Below, piece by piece: positions 16,461 to 26,053 of a stretch of 64,000 nt of DNA (positions within the stretch are counted from its first letter, which is position 1; each line of letters begins with the position of its first letter). Below the pieces are notes generated by a model. That model was not told the DNA's origin. It saw only the letters and a list, made by a program, of their open reading frames with translations, and ran no database searches. Source of the stretch: Wenzhouxiangella marina (GTDB taxonomy: Bacteria; Pseudomonadota; Gammaproteobacteria; Xanthomonadales; Wenzhouxiangellaceae); assembly GCF_001187785.1 (NCBI RefSeq), contig NZ_CP012154.1, positions 1,482,501 to 1,546,500 on the forward strand, read 5' to 3'. Position numbers and translations under genes: made by a program.

Positions 16461-18053
16461 ATGAGCAATTCCCAAGCCGGCAATCTGGCCGGCCAGAAGA
16501 CCTTCTTCGGCCATCCGGTCGGACTGGGCAACCTCTTCTTCACCGAGCTGTGGGAGCGTTTCAGCTACTACGGCATGCGCGCGCTGCTGGTGCTGTTCAT
16601 GGTCGCGGCGGTCAGTGAAGGTGGGCTCGGTTTCGATGACCCGACGGCCACGGCCATCTACGGCCTCTACACCGCTGGCGTCTACCTCGCCGCGCTTCCG
16701 GGCGGCTGGCTGGCGGACCGCATCTACGGCCAGCAGAACGCCATCTGGTATGGCGGCATCATCATCGCCGCCGGACACCTGGTGCTGGCCCTGCCGGGCT
16801 TCGGTCTGATCGGGGAGCACTACGGCTTCTTCATGGGCCTGATCCTGATCGTGGTCGGCACCGGCCTGCTCAAGCCGAACATTTCCAGCTGCGTCGGGGA
16901 GTTGTATCCGGAGGGCGGCGCGCGCCGCGACGCCGGTTACGTGCTCTATTACATGGGCATCAACCTCGGCGCCTTCCTGGGGCCGCTGGTCTGCGGCTTC
17001 CTGCGCATCAACATGGGCTGGCACTGGGGCTTTGCCGCCGCGGCCGTGGGCATGATCGCCGGTCTGATCGTCTACCGCCTGACCCAGCACCACCTGGGCG
17101 ACTTCGGCAAGCTTCCGAACCCGGTCAAGCCGGGTGACGAAGGCAAGGTCAAGGCCGTCAAGCTGGCGACCTACATCGGCACCGGACTGATCTTCCTGAT
17201 CGCCGTGCTGGCCCTGGAGGGCGTGATCACGATCGACGCGCTGAGTCTGTCCCAGTACAGCGTCTTCGTGATCGTGGCGGTGGCGGCGCTGTTCTTCGGT
17301 CGCGTACTGATCGACAAGTCCCTGACCGGCCTCGAGCGCCGCCGGGTCGTGGTGCTGATCGCCCTGTTCATCGGCGCGGCCCTGTTCTGGTCGGGCTTCG
17401 AGCAGGCCGGGTCGTCCCTGAACCTGTTCGCCGAGCGCTACACGGCACGCGAGCTGCTGGGCATCGCCATCCCCGCCGAGGTCTTCCAGAGCCTGAACCC
17501 GCTCTACATCCTGATCTTCGCGCCGTTCTTCTCGGCGCTCTGGATCAACCTGGGTCGGCGCAATCTGGATCCCTCGATCCCGCTGAAGTTCGCCCTGGGC
17601 TTCCTGCAGCTGGGAATCGGTTTCGGCTTCATGTGGATCGCCGCCTCCCTGATCCAGGACGGTGGACAGGTACTGCCGACCTGGCTGCTGCTGACCTACC
17701 TGTTCCATACGACCGGTGAGCTCTGCCTGAGCCCGATCGGCCTGTCGGCGACCTCCAAGCTGGCACCGCGCAGCTACTACAGCCAGATGATGGGCATGTG
17801 GTTCTTCGGTGCCGCCCTGGGCAACCTGCTCGCCGGTCTGCTGGCCGGTGAGTTCAGCGGCGAGAACGTGGCCGAGTTCCCCGAGCGCTACCGCCAGATC
17901 GTGATCTTCTGCGGTGCGGTCACGGTGGCCTTCCTGATCGCCACGCCCTTCCTGAAGAAGATGGCCGCCCTCGATCAGGTCAAGACCGACGACGTGACCC
18001 GGGAAGACGAGCCGGGCGCCTACGAGGCGGGTGGGCCGACGGCCAAGCCCTGA
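16461..18053 (+). CDS. POT family proton-dependent oligopeptide transporter
   Basis: This 530-residue inner-membrane symporter imports di- and tripeptides with protons. The family motif ELWERFSYYGMRALLV (the E-x-x-E-R-F-x-Y-Y element) is in the first helix, followed by PGGWLADRIYGQQNAIWYGG, LKPNISSCVGELY, YYMGINLGAFLGPLVCGFL and FWSGFEQAGSSLNLFAER. Around 14 hydrophobic segments are visible, as in bacterial members with two extra helices. I chose ATG 16461, preceded by GAGGGTAGGG, although the frame is open about 110 bp upstream. A strong hairpin terminator follows. Confidence 0.92.
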   Translation: MSNSQAGNLAGQKTFFGHPVGLGNLFFTELWERFSYYGMRALLVLFMVAAVSEGGLGFDDPTATAIYGLYTAGVYLAALPGGWLADRIYGQQNAIWYGGIIIAAGHLVLALPGFGLIGEHYGFFMGLILIVVGTGLLKPNISSCVGELYPEGGARRDAGYVLYYMGINLGAFLGPLVCGFLRINMGWHWGFAAAAVGMIAGLIVYRLTQHHLGDFGKLPNPVKPGDEGKVKAVKLATYIGTGLIFLIAVLALEGVITIDALSLSQYSVFVIVAVAALFFGRVLIDKSLTGLERRRVVVLIALFIGAALFWSGFEQAGSSLNLFAERYTARELLGIAIPAEVFQSLNPLYILIFAPFFSALWINLGRRNLDPSIPLKFALGFLQLGIGFGFMWIAASLIQDGGQVLPTWLLLTYLFHTTGELCLSPIGLSATSKLAPRSYYSQMMGMWFFGAALGNLLAGLLAGEFSGENVAEFPERYRQIVIFCGAVTVAFLIATPFLKKMAALDQVKTDDVTREDEPGAYEAGGPTAKP

Positions 18054-18076
18054 TCGGCTTCATTGTCGTTCTTCAA

Positions 18077-18114
18077 CGCGGAGCAGGTTCGGACCTGCTC
18101 CGCGCTTTTCGTTT
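18077..18114 (+). terminator. Rho-independent terminator after the peptide symporter
   Basis: A 12-bp perfect stem (CGCGGAGCAGGT, 18077-18088, with its complement 18093-18104) around a TCGG loop is followed by CTTTTCGTTT. It lies between the convergent symporter and dnaE2 genes. The T-rich side favours the plus strand. Confidence 0.85.
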
Positions 18115-18118
18115 CGGG

Positions 18119-21100
18119 TCAATGGAAATCCCGCGAGCCCGCGGCGAGCGTGGCCAGGCGCTCGTCTTCGGCATGGAACCGCCTGGCGATGACATGCTGC
18201 GTGCCCTGCGCGTTCTGCAGGGTGCCGGCGACGCGCAGTAGCCGTGCATCGAGGATCTCGCGGCGATAGCGCTCGAGCAGCTTCGGCCAGACCACCACGT
18301 TGATGATGCCGGTCTCGTCTTCCAGCGACAGGAAGATGACACCCGAGGCCGTGCCCGGGCGCTGGCGGTGGGTGACCAGGCCGAGCACCTCGATCGGCGT
18401 GCCATCGTTCAGTCCAGCCAGCTCACGTGCCCGGCGCAGGCGCCGGCCGATCCGGGGCCGGATCAGGCCGGCCGGGTGCTGCTCCAGGCTCAGGCCGGTA
18501 CTGGCGTAGTCGTCGAGGAGGCTGGACTGGCGGTCCGGCGGTCGGATCGAGACCCGCTCCTCGGCGATGCTCGCCCCGGCCAGCAGGTCGCCCTGGACCG
18601 CGCTGGCCAGGGCCTGCCAGCGCGCCCGATTTCGGTGCCCGGCCAGGCCCTTGAGGGCATTGCCTTCGGCCAGGGCCTTGAGCTGGCGGCGGTCCAGGCG
18701 CGCCCGCTCGGCCAGGTCCTGGACGCTGTAGAAAGGCCGTTGCTCACGGGCAGCCACCAGGCGCTCGACCGCATCCGCGTTCATGCCCTTGATCATCCCC
18801 AGGCCAAGGCGGATGGACGTCTCTGCTTCCAGTGAACAATCCCAGCCGCTGAAGCGCACGTCGGCCGGAAGCACCCGGACGCCGTGGCGACGCACGTCGT
18901 TGATGATCTGGGCCGGGGCGTAGAAACCCATCGGCTGGCTGTTGAGCAGGGCGCAGGCAAAGGGCGCCGGATGGTGGCATTTCAGCCAGGCGGAAAAGTA
19001 GGTCAGCAGGGCAAAGCTTGCGGCATGCGATTCGGGGAAGCCGTAGTCACCGAAGCCCTGGATCTGGCGGTAGATTCGTTCGGCGAAGTCCGTTGGATAG
19101 CCGCGCCGATGCATGCCTTCGATGAGCTTGTCACGGAAGGGCTCGAGGCCGCCCCGGCGCTTCCAGGCTGCCATCGCCCGGCGCAGCTGGTCGGCTTCCC
19201 CGGGCGTGAAGCCGGCGGCGACGATGGCGATCTGCATTACCTGTTCCTGGAAGATCGGCACGCCGAGCGTGCGTTTCAGGACGGTCTCCAGCTCGGGTGA
19301 GGGATAGCGCACCCGATCGGGGTCGGTGCGTCGCTCGAGGTAGGGGTGGACCATGTCGCCCTGGATCGGTCCCGGGCGGACGATGGCGACTTCGATCACC
19401 AGGTCGTAGAAGCAGCGTGGCTTCAGACGCGGCAGCATCGCCATCTGCGCCCGCGACTCGACCTGGAACACGCCCAGGGCGTCGCCCTTGCAGAGCATGT
19501 CGTAGGTGGCCGAGTCTTCGCGGGGCAGCCTGGCCAGGCTCAGCGCCGGTTCGGGCCGGTTCCTGGCGTTGATCAGGTCGATGGCCTTGCGGATCACCGT
19601 CAGCATCCCCAGCGCCAGGCAGTCGACCTTCAACAAGCCGAGGGTCTCGAGGTCGTCCTTGTCCCACTGGATGATGGTGCGCTCGTCCATCGCCGCGTTC
19701 TCGACCGGGACCAGATGGTGCAGGGGGGCATCGCTGATGACCATGCCGCCGACGTGCTGGGAGAGGTGGCGCGGGCGGCCGACCAGCTGGCCGCTCAGGG
19801 TCATGAGCTGACGAGTGACCGGTGCATCGGGGTCGAAACCGCATTCGGCCAGGCGCTCCGGCCAGACTTCGGGCTGGTCCCACCAGGCCAGGGAGGCGGT
19901 GAGGCGGTTCATGCGCACCGGATCCAGGCCCAGGGCCCGGCCGACGTCCTTGAGCGCGCTCTTCGGTCGGTAGCTGATGACGGTGGCGGCCAGGGCGGCC
20001 CGGTCGCGCCCGTATTTCTCGTAGACGTACTGCAGCACTTCCTCGCGTCGCTCGTGCTCGAAGTCGACGTCGATATCGGGCGGTTCGTCGCGTTCCTTGG
20101 ACAGGAAGCGCTCGAACAGCAGTTGCTGCCGGGCCGGATCGACCTCGGTGACGCCTAGGCAGTAGCAGACCGCCGAGTTGGCGGCCGAGCCGCGCCCCTG
20201 GCAGAGAATGCCGCGCGAGCGAGCGAAACGGACGAGGTCGTGGACGGTCAGGAAGAAGGCCTCGACGCCCATGTCCTCGATCAGGCTCAACTCCTTCGCC
20301 ACCAGGGCTCGCACCCTGTCGGGCGGGTGTTCACCGTAGCGTTGCGTCATGCCCTCCAGGGTGAGCCGGCGCAGGTGCCGGGCCGGCGTCAGAGGGCCGG
20401 GCACGAGTTCGCTGGGGTAGCGGTAGTTCAGCTGGTCCATGGAAAAGCGGCAGCGCTCGGCCAGGCGCAGGGTTTCCTCCAGCCAATGGGCGGGGTAGAG
20501 CTTGTCGAGCGTCTCCAGGGGCCTGAGGTGGCGTTCACCGTTGGCCGCCAGGTCCAGACCGCATTCGCTCAGGGGGCGTTGTAGTTCCAGCGCGCTCAGC
20601 ACATCGGCCAGGGGGCGCTGGGCACGTTCGGCCATGCGTACATCGCCGCAGGCCAGGCGCGGCAGATCCAGCAGGCGGCCCAGTTTTTCCAGCGCCTGAA
20701 AGGCCGTGGCCTCACCCGGGCGCAGCAGGCGGCTGGCCCCCAGCCAGAGCCGGCCTTCGAAGCGTGCCTTCAGCCACTGGGCCGGCGCCAGCCAGTGATC
20801 GAGCCGTCGTTCGCGATCCGCTTCCTCGGCCGGCGACTCGAGCGCGGGCTTCCAGATCACCAGGACGCGATCCAGGGCGCCGTCGAGATCTTCCATGAGC
20901 AGTCGATAACGGCCCTTGCTCGCGCGCCGCCGGGCGGTGGTGATCAGTCGACAGATCTCGCTGTAGGCCGTCTGGTCGGGGGCCAGCAGGACCAGGCGCT
21001 GTGGCTCCCCGACGCTCAGCTCGACTTGCAGCTCACTGCCCACGATCAGTGGCAGACCGAGCTCGCGGGCGGCTTCATGGGCGCGCACGATGCCGGCCAT

Positions 21101-21232
21101 GGAGCACTCATCGGTCAGCGCCAGGGCACGGTAGCCGAGCGCATGGGCACGCTGCACCAGCTCACCGGGCAGGGCCACGGCGCGGCGGAAGCTGAAGGCG
21201 CTCAGGGCGTGCAGTTCGGCGTAGGCGACCAT
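18119..21232 (-). CDS. dnaE2: Error-prone DNA polymerase DnaE2
   Basis: This 1037-residue C-family polymerase is of the DnaE2 (ImuC) type. It has a PHP domain at the N-terminus (YAELHALSAFSFRRA, ALTDECSMAGIVRAHEAA), a polymerase core with catalytic PPDIDVDFEHERREEV (about residues 385-392), CQGRGSAANSAVCYCLG, QHVGGMVISD and FGDYGFPESHAASFA, and a C-terminal OB fold (IEVLGLVTHRQRPGT, GVIFLSLEDETG). It carries out mutagenic lesion bypass, normally with ImuA and ImuB. Neither partner gene is adjacent here. A LexA-like box at 21246-21261 suggests SOS control. Confidence 0.94.
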   Translation of the reverse strand: MVAYAELHALSAFSFRRAVALPGELVQRAHALGYRALALTDECSMAGIVRAHEAARELGLPLIVGSELQVELSVGEPQRLVLLAPDQTAYSEICRLITTARRRASKGRYRLLMEDLDGALDRVLVIWKPALESPAEEADRERRLDHWLAPAQWLKARFEGRLWLGASRLLRPGEATAFQALEKLGRLLDLPRLACGDVRMAERAQRPLADVLSALELQRPLSECGLDLAANGERHLRPLETLDKLYPAHWLEETLRLAERCRFSMDQLNYRYPSELVPGPLTPARHLRRLTLEGMTQRYGEHPPDRVRALVAKELSLIEDMGVEAFFLTVHDLVRFARSRGILCQGRGSAANSAVCYCLGVTEVDPARQQLLFERFLSKERDEPPDIDVDFEHERREEVLQYVYEKYGRDRAALAATVISYRPKSALKDVGRALGLDPVRMNRLTASLAWWDQPEVWPERLAECGFDPDAPVTRQLMTLSGQLVGRPRHLSQHVGGMVISDAPLHHLVPVENAAMDERTIIQWDKDDLETLGLLKVDCLALGMLTVIRKAIDLINARNRPEPALSLARLPREDSATYDMLCKGDALGVFQVESRAQMAMLPRLKPRCFYDLVIEVAIVRPGPIQGDMVHPYLERRTDPDRVRYPSPELETVLKRTLGVPIFQEQVMQIAIVAAGFTPGEADQLRRAMAAWKRRGGLEPFRDKLIEGMHRRGYPTDFAERIYRQIQGFGDYGFPESHAASFALLTYFSAWLKCHHPAPFACALLNSQPMGFYAPAQIINDVRRHGVRVLPADVRFSGWDCSLEAETSIRLGLGMIKGMNADAVERLVAAREQRPFYSVQDLAERARLDRRQLKALAEGNALKGLAGHRNRARWQALASAVQGDLLAGASIAEERVSIRPPDRQSSLLDDYASTGLSLEQHPAGLIRPRIGRRLRRARELAGLNDGTPIEVLGLVTHRQRPGTASGVIFLSLEDETGIINVVVWPKLLERYRREILDARLLRVAGTLQNAQGTQHVIARRFHAEDERLATLAAGSRDFH

Positions 21233-21245
21233 GTTCGGAGTATAA

Positions 21246-21261
21246 CTATATAAATGAACAG
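21246..21261 (-). promoter_or_regulatory. LexA-box candidate upstream of dnaE2
   Basis: On the minus strand the sequence reads CTGT-N8-ATAG with an AT-rich centre, one mismatch from the gammaproteobacterial SOS box CTGT-N8-ACAG, and flanking TA on the left matches as well. It ends 13 bp upstream of the dnaE2 start codon, a place where bound repressor would block transcription. DNA-damage induction of dnaE2 is known in other bacteria. Confidence 0.6.
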
Positions 21262-21358
21262 TAAAGGTGGTTTCAAAAGGGTTTTGTGTGACGGCTGCAA
21301 GCTGTGATGCCCGTCTCGCTATGGCACACTAGGCGGCCGTACGCCGCAGGGAATCGTC

Positions 21359-21946
21359 GTGTCCGAAACCAGCTCCAACACCCAGGGGGATGTCACCCAG
21401 CTGCTGAGTGAACTCAAGGGTTCACCGGACCTGATGGACCACATCCTGCCGCTGATCTACGACGACCTTCGCCAGGTCGCCCGCTGCCAGCAGGCGCGCC
21501 TGGGTTCCAGCCCGACCCTGCAGACCACCGAACTGGTCCACGAGGCCTTCATCAAGCTGCGCCAGGCCGCCGGACAGCCGATCCACAACCGCCTGCACCT
21601 CAAGCGCCTGTCCTACCTGGCCATTCGCCAGCTGATCGTCGATCACGCGCGCAGCAAACTGGCGGCCAAGCGCGGAGCCGGGCAGGCGGTGGAATCCCTC
21701 GACGATGAACTGGTGGCCGACCCGATGCTCGAAGACGAATCCTCGGTGCTGCAGGTCAACGAGGCCCTCGAGCGCCTCGAACAGAGCAACCCCGAGCTGG
21801 CCGAAGTCGTGATCGCTCGCTTCTTCGGTGGTTACACGGCCGAGGAAATCGGCGAGATGCTCGAGATTTCCGTGCGCACGGTCCAGCGCCACTGGGAGCG
21901 CGCTCGTGCCTGGCTGCTGATGGACATCCAGGCGGCCGATGAGTGA
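21359..21946 (+). CDS. ECF-type RNA polymerase sigma factor (Sig-70 X6 type)
   Basis: This 195-residue sigma factor is of the group typically linked to TPR Ser/Thr kinases. Region 2 includes LQTTELVHEAFIKLRQ and LKRLSYLAIRQLIVDHARSKLAAKRG; region 4 is VIARFFGGYTAEEIGEMLEISVRTVQRHWERARAWL. There is no extracytoplasmic anti-sigma factor gene next to it. It starts with GTG at 21359. Its last 8 bp overlap the start of the kinase gene (ATGAGTGA), so the two are translationally coupled, and the kinase is probably its regulator. The promoter set it recognises cannot be predicted from this window. Confidence 0.88.
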   Translation: MSETSSNTQGDVTQLLSELKGSPDLMDHILPLIYDDLRQVARCQQARLGSSPTLQTTELVHEAFIKLRQAAGQPIHNRLHLKRLSYLAIRQLIVDHARSKLAAKRGAGQAVESLDDELVADPMLEDESSVLQVNEALERLEQSNPELAEVVIARFFGGYTAEEIGEMLEISVRTVQRHWERARAWLLMDIQAADE

Positions 21947-24572
21947 CGCGCGTCGACCGCGCGGAGGGCGGCTGACGCCCGTCCGCCGGCGCCTGCTTGA
22001 CCGCTTGTTCGATCAGGCCCTGGAATTGCCGCCGGAGGAGCGCGGCGACTACGTCGAGCGCTGTCTGCTGCGGGCGCCGCGACTCGCCTTCTGGCTGGAG
22101 CGTCTGCTGGCGGCGGGCGCGCAGCCCACCGCCTTCGTCGACCAGTCCGCGCGCCACCTGGTCGGCAATGCCCTGGCCGAGCGCACCGATCTGTTTCCTC
22201 GCACCCTGGTCCGCGGCACGCGCATGGGCCCCTGGCGGATCCTGGCCCGGATCGGCGCCGGGGGCATGGGCGAGGTCTATCACGCCGAGCGGGCCGATGG
22301 CGCGTTCCGGATGCAGGTGGCGATCAAGCTGATCCGCTCCCGGCGTGAGAATCTGGCCCGCCTGCTCGAGACCGAACGCGAGCTGCTGGCCCGCCTCAAT
22401 CATCCCTGCATCGCGCGCCTGATCGACGGTGGTCTGGCCGAGGATGGCCGTCCCTACCTGGTCATGGAATGGGTCGACGGCCGCACCCTGGGCGAGTGGA
22501 TCCATGGCAGTGACGTGAATGCTGCACGCTGTCTCGATGTCTTCGCCGGGGTCTGCGAGGCCGTCGCCTTTGCCCACCGTGCGCTGGTCGTGCACGGCGA
22601 CATCAAGCCGGCCAATGTGGCCGTGAGTCGGGATGATCAGGTCAAGCTGCTTGATTTCGGAGTGGCCCAGCTGATGGACGTCGACACCGATGCCCGGCTG
22701 CCCAGCGCCCTGACGCCGGGCTTTGCCGCGCCGGAACAGCTGGCGGGTGAACCGGTCTCGACGGCCAGCGACATCTACAGTCTCGGCGCGGTGCTTCGCT
22801 GGATGGTCCATTCGCCGCCGGACAAGGACGACCCGGACGGCCAGCCCCGCCTGCGCGAGGCCTGGCGTGGCTTCCATCGCCTGGCCGATCTCCAGGCCGT
22901 GATCGATCAGGCCACGGCCGACAGCCCCGATCAACGCTATCCCACCGTCAATGCCCTGCTGCTCGAGCTCGATCGCCTGACCAGCGACCGCCCGGTCCGG
23001 GCCAGGCGCCTGTCCCTGCCGGGTGTGGTCCGACTCTGGGCGCGTCGTCGGCGCTGGACCGCCCTGTTCGGCGGCCTCGGTCTGATTGCCCTGGTCGCCG
23101 GTGTGAGCGGCCTGGTCTGGCAGGCGCGCATCGTAGCCCAGGAGCGCGATGTGGCCCGCCACGAGGCCGATGTCACACTGGCCGTCAAGGACCGCTTGAT
23201 CGTCTTGTTTCGCGAGGCCAGCCAGCTCAGTGGGAGCGAAGAACTCAGCGCGCGGCAACTGCTCGATGAAACGGTCATCGCTGCGGAAGAGTGGCTTCAG
23301 AACGATCCGGAGACCCTGATCGAAATCCGCCTGGCCCTGGCCGAAATTCTGATTGCACTTGATGACTGGGCGTCGGCCGAGCCGTTGCTGGCGCAGAGCG
23401 TGGCGGAAGTTCGCGGTGATAGCTCACCGGTACTGCTGGCGAAGCTCAAGCATGGCCTGGCCCAGGTTCGTCATCGTCAGGGGCGGGTCGAAGAGGGCTT
23501 CGAGCTGGCCGACGAGGCCGTTGAGTTGATCGATTCCCTGTCCGGGGAGCATCCGGAGCGCCTGGCGAGCGCGTTGCAGACGCGCGGTGCCTTGAAGCGT
23601 CTGCGTGGGGACTGGGATGGCGCCGTCGCCGATCTGCAGAGATCCAGAACCCTGGCCTCCGAGGCCTCGGCCGGCCCCCGACCGATGATGGCCTGGGCCG
23701 AATCGAATCTGGCCGCCACCTATCTCGTGGGAGGGCGGCTGGAAGAGGCCGTCGAGCACATGGAACGCGCGGAAGCGCTCTGGACCACGCTGGGCCGGGG
23801 CGAGTCCCCGGATGCCCTGACCAATCTGCAGAACCTGGCGGCGGTTCTGGATCGGCTGGGGCGTTCAGAGGAGGCGGCGCGGCGCTTCGAACGAATCATC
23901 GAATTGCGCCGAAGTCGTCTGGGAGAGTCCGCCGCCCTGGCCGCTTCGATGACCCAGTTGGGTCGTCTTCTGCTGGTTCGTGGTGATCTGGAGCGGGGCC
24001 GCGAGCTGATCGATGAGGCCCTGGTGATGATGGAGCGCTTCGTCGGGCCGGATACGGTGGACTACGCGAGCACCCTGTTCGGTGTCGGGGAGCTGAAGCT
24101 GATCGAGCGGGAGCCTGCGGCTGCGGCTGCGGCTTTTGCCAGAGCGAAGTCGATATTCACCCGGACCGTCGGTGCGGAGCATCCCTACACCCGGGTCGCA
24201 CAGTTGGGCGAGGATCGCGCGCTGGCGATCAGCGAGGATGCCGGCGATCAGCGCGAGGCGGTGCAGCGCCTGACAGCGACGATCGACAAGCTGCGCGATG
24301 CAGGTCCGGTGGCCGAGACTTTTCTGGCGCGCGGCCTGTGCGAACGCGCCGTCCTCGGTGTCCGCCTTTCCCTGCCATCGGCTGCAGAGGATGCAACCGA
24401 GTGTCTGCGCTTGCGGCAAGCACGTTCCCTGGGAGGGTGGCGCGAGCTGGAAGCGCTGGCGCTGGTGCAATTGACCCGCCAGCAGTTCGACGAATTGGCG
24501 GTGTCCGTGGAGCGAATGGCGGAGATCATGTATCCCGAGCACCCGCGGGTGGTCTGGTTGCGTCAATTCTGA
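21939..24572 (+). CDS. Transmembrane Ser/Thr protein kinase with TPR repeats (non-RD)
   Basis: This 877-residue protein has an N-terminal segment, a Hanks-type kinase domain (glycine loop IGAGGMGEVY at about 105-114, catalytic HGDIKPANV at 219, DFG at 239, then PGFAAPEQLAGEPVSTASDIYSLG), one transmembrane helix (LFGGLGLIALVAGVSGLVW, about 370-390), and a long C-terminal part with TPR_12-like helical repeats predicted to face the periplasm. The catalytic loop has HGD where most kinases have HRD, so it is a non-RD kinase that may not need activation-loop phosphorylation. Its coupling to the ECF sigma factor suggests that it phosphorylates that factor. Confidence 0.88.
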   Translation: MSDARRPRGGRLTPVRRRLLDRLFDQALELPPEERGDYVERCLLRAPRLAFWLERLLAAGAQPTAFVDQSARHLVGNALAERTDLFPRTLVRGTRMGPWRILARIGAGGMGEVYHAERADGAFRMQVAIKLIRSRRENLARLLETERELLARLNHPCIARLIDGGLAEDGRPYLVMEWVDGRTLGEWIHGSDVNAARCLDVFAGVCEAVAFAHRALVVHGDIKPANVAVSRDDQVKLLDFGVAQLMDVDTDARLPSALTPGFAAPEQLAGEPVSTASDIYSLGAVLRWMVHSPPDKDDPDGQPRLREAWRGFHRLADLQAVIDQATADSPDQRYPTVNALLLELDRLTSDRPVRARRLSLPGVVRLWARRRRWTALFGGLGLIALVAGVSGLVWQARIVAQERDVARHEADVTLAVKDRLIVLFREASQLSGSEELSARQLLDETVIAAEEWLQNDPETLIEIRLALAEILIALDDWASAEPLLAQSVAEVRGDSSPVLLAKLKHGLAQVRHRQGRVEEGFELADEAVELIDSLSGEHPERLASALQTRGALKRLRGDWDGAVADLQRSRTLASEASAGPRPMMAWAESNLAATYLVGGRLEEAVEHMERAEALWTTLGRGESPDALTNLQNLAAVLDRLGRSEEAARRFERIIELRRSRLGESAALAASMTQLGRLLLVRGDLERGRELIDEALVMMERFVGPDTVDYASTLFGVGELKLIEREPAAAAAAFARAKSIFTRTVGAEHPYTRVAQLGEDRALAISEDAGDQREAVQRLTATIDKLRDAGPVAETFLARGLCERAVLGVRLSLPSAAEDATECLRLRQARSLGGWRELEALALVQLTRQQFDELAVSVERMAEIMYPEHPRVVWLRQF

Positions 24573-24577
24573 TTCGC

Positions 24578-24599
24578 AAAAGCCTGCTAGCGCTTTTTT
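24578..24599 (+). terminator. Weak terminator candidate after the kinase gene
   Basis: AAAAGC (24578-24583) pairs with GCTTTT (24592-24597) across an eight-base loop, followed by further T residues. The stem is short and A/T rich, so confidence is modest. Confidence 0.45.
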
Positions 24600-24726
24600 G
24601 ACAGTCATCCCGGCTTTCACTTAGCCTCAGCCATGGCCCGCCATCGGCGGGGTCTCGCGCCGCTGGGGCATGCAGCGCATCCGCAGCGGCGATCTTTTGA
24701 GTTGAATACATGCAGGAGTGTTGGCG

Positions 24727-25008
24727 ATGATATTTTTTCGGAAGTTTCTTCTGGTTGCTGTGCTGTTGGGTCTCCTGGTCTGCATTTCTGCTCCGGTGAC
24801 GGCGTCGTCGGGCCAGCTTTCCAATGACAATGCCCCGACGATCCAGCAGACCTTCCTGTCCTGGACGCGCTGGTTGTTCGGGGGCTTCGCGTCTTCGGAG
24901 TCGGGCGAGGTGAGCGATCTCGCGGATCAGGCACTCGACCCCGAAGACGATGAAGGGACCGGTGATCAAGGCATCTCGGCGACCGTCACGGAGTACATCA
25001 TCCTCTGA
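24727..25008 (+). CDS. Small secreted protein of unknown function
   Basis: From ATG 24727, with AGGAG eight nt upstream, this is a 93-residue protein. Residues 1-25 are a signal peptide (FFRKFLLVAVLLGLLVCISAPVTA). The mature part is short and acidic (SWTRWLFGG, then ESGEVSDLADQALDPEDDEGTGDQG) and ends in a hydrophobic TVTEYIIL. I do not recognise the family. It follows the sigma-kinase pair by 150 bp, separated by a possible weak terminator, and may be a periplasmic partner of the kinase, but nothing in the sequence proves that. Confidence 0.6.
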   Translation: MIFFRKFLLVAVLLGLLVCISAPVTASSGQLSNDNAPTIQQTFLSWTRWLFGGFASSESGEVSDLADQALDPEDDEGTGDQGISATVTEYIIL

Positions 25009-25112
25009 TCGGCTTGGCCCGGCCGGGCGCCCGTCCGCCCGTCGCCTTCGGCGCTTGATTCCATGGTCGATCTCCCCCAGATAGCCTGTATCCAGGAACG
25101 AGTTGCAAGGCC

Positions 25113-26051
25113 GTGAAATTCAAGGACTATTACAAGGTTCTCGGGGTGGAGTCCGGCGCCAGCCAGGACGAGATCAAGCGCGCCTATCGGAAGCTGGCGC
25201 GCAAGTATCACCCCGACGTCAGCAAGGAGGCCGACGCCGAGGAACGTTTCAAGGAGGTCGGCGAGGCCTACGAGGCCTTGAAGGATCCCGACAAGCGGAA
25301 GGCCTACGATCAGGTCCGTCAGGGTGGCTGGCAGCAGGGCGATGAATTCCGCCCGCCGCCGGACTGGCAGGGCGGCTTCCAGGGCGGTGGTTTCAACCCG
25401 GAGGACCTGGCCGGCTTCAGTGACTTCTTCTCCAGCCTGTTCGGTGGCGGCTTCGGTGGCGGGCGGTCCCGCGGACCCCGGCAGGCGCCCGGCCGTGACA
25501 GCCACGCCCGGATCGAGGTCGATCTGGAAACGGCCTTCAAGGGCGGAGCGCGGCGGATCAGCCTGGCGCGCGCCGTGGTCGGCGCCGACGGTCACGTGCA
25601 TCAGCGTCCCCAGGATCTCGAAGTTCGCATCCCGGCCGGAGTCAGCGATGGCCAGCAGATCCGTCTGCGCGGCCAGGGCGAGCCTGGCTTCGGCGGCGGA
25701 CCGGCGGGCGATCTCTACCTGGAAGTCGCCTTGAAACCGCATCGTCTCTTCGAAGTGCACGGGCGGGACATCCATCTGCAGCTGCCCATCGCGCCCTGGG
25801 AAGCCGCGCTGGGTGCGAAGATCACGGTACCGACCCTGGCCGGGAAGGTGACGATGAACATTCCTCCCGGCAGTTCCAGCGGCAAGCGACTCCGCCTGAA
25901 GGGCCGCGGTCTGCCAGGAAAGAGCCCGGGCGATCAGTACGTGATTCTGAAGGTGGTGGTGCCGCCGGCCGACGATGAACGACAGGTGGAACTGTACCGT
26001 GAACTCGAGCGCGCTCAGAATTTCGATCCGCGCGCCGGGATGGAGGTCTGA
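25113..26051 (+). CDS. cbpA: Curved DNA-binding protein CbpA (DnaJ-class co-chaperone)
   Basis: This 312-residue type-II J protein starts with GTG at 25113. It has a J domain (residues 4-69 with YHPD, the HPD that activates DnaK ATPase), a Gly/Phe-rich linker ([13 protein letters not shown]), and two C-terminal beta domains ([68 protein letters not shown]). It lacks the zinc-finger region of DnaJ. It stimulates DnaK and in E. coli also binds curved DNA in stationary phase. The next gene is its inhibitor cbpM, 2 bp downstream. Confidence 0.92.
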   Translation: MKFKDYYKVLGVESGASQDEIKRAYRKLARKYHPDVSKEADAEERFKEVGEAYEALKDPDKRKAYDQVRQGGWQQGDEFRPPPDWQGGFQGGGFNPEDLAGFSDFFSSLFGGGFGGGRSRGPRQAPGRDSHARIEVDLETAFKGGARRISLARAVVGADGHVHQRPQDLEVRIPAGVSDGQQIRLRGQGEPGFGGGPAGDLYLEVALKPHRLFEVHGRDIHLQLPIAPWEAALGAKITVPTLAGKVTMNIPPGSSSGKRLRLKGRGLPGKSPGDQYVILKVVVPPADDERQVELYRELERAQNFDPRAGMEV

Positions 26052-26053
26052 CC

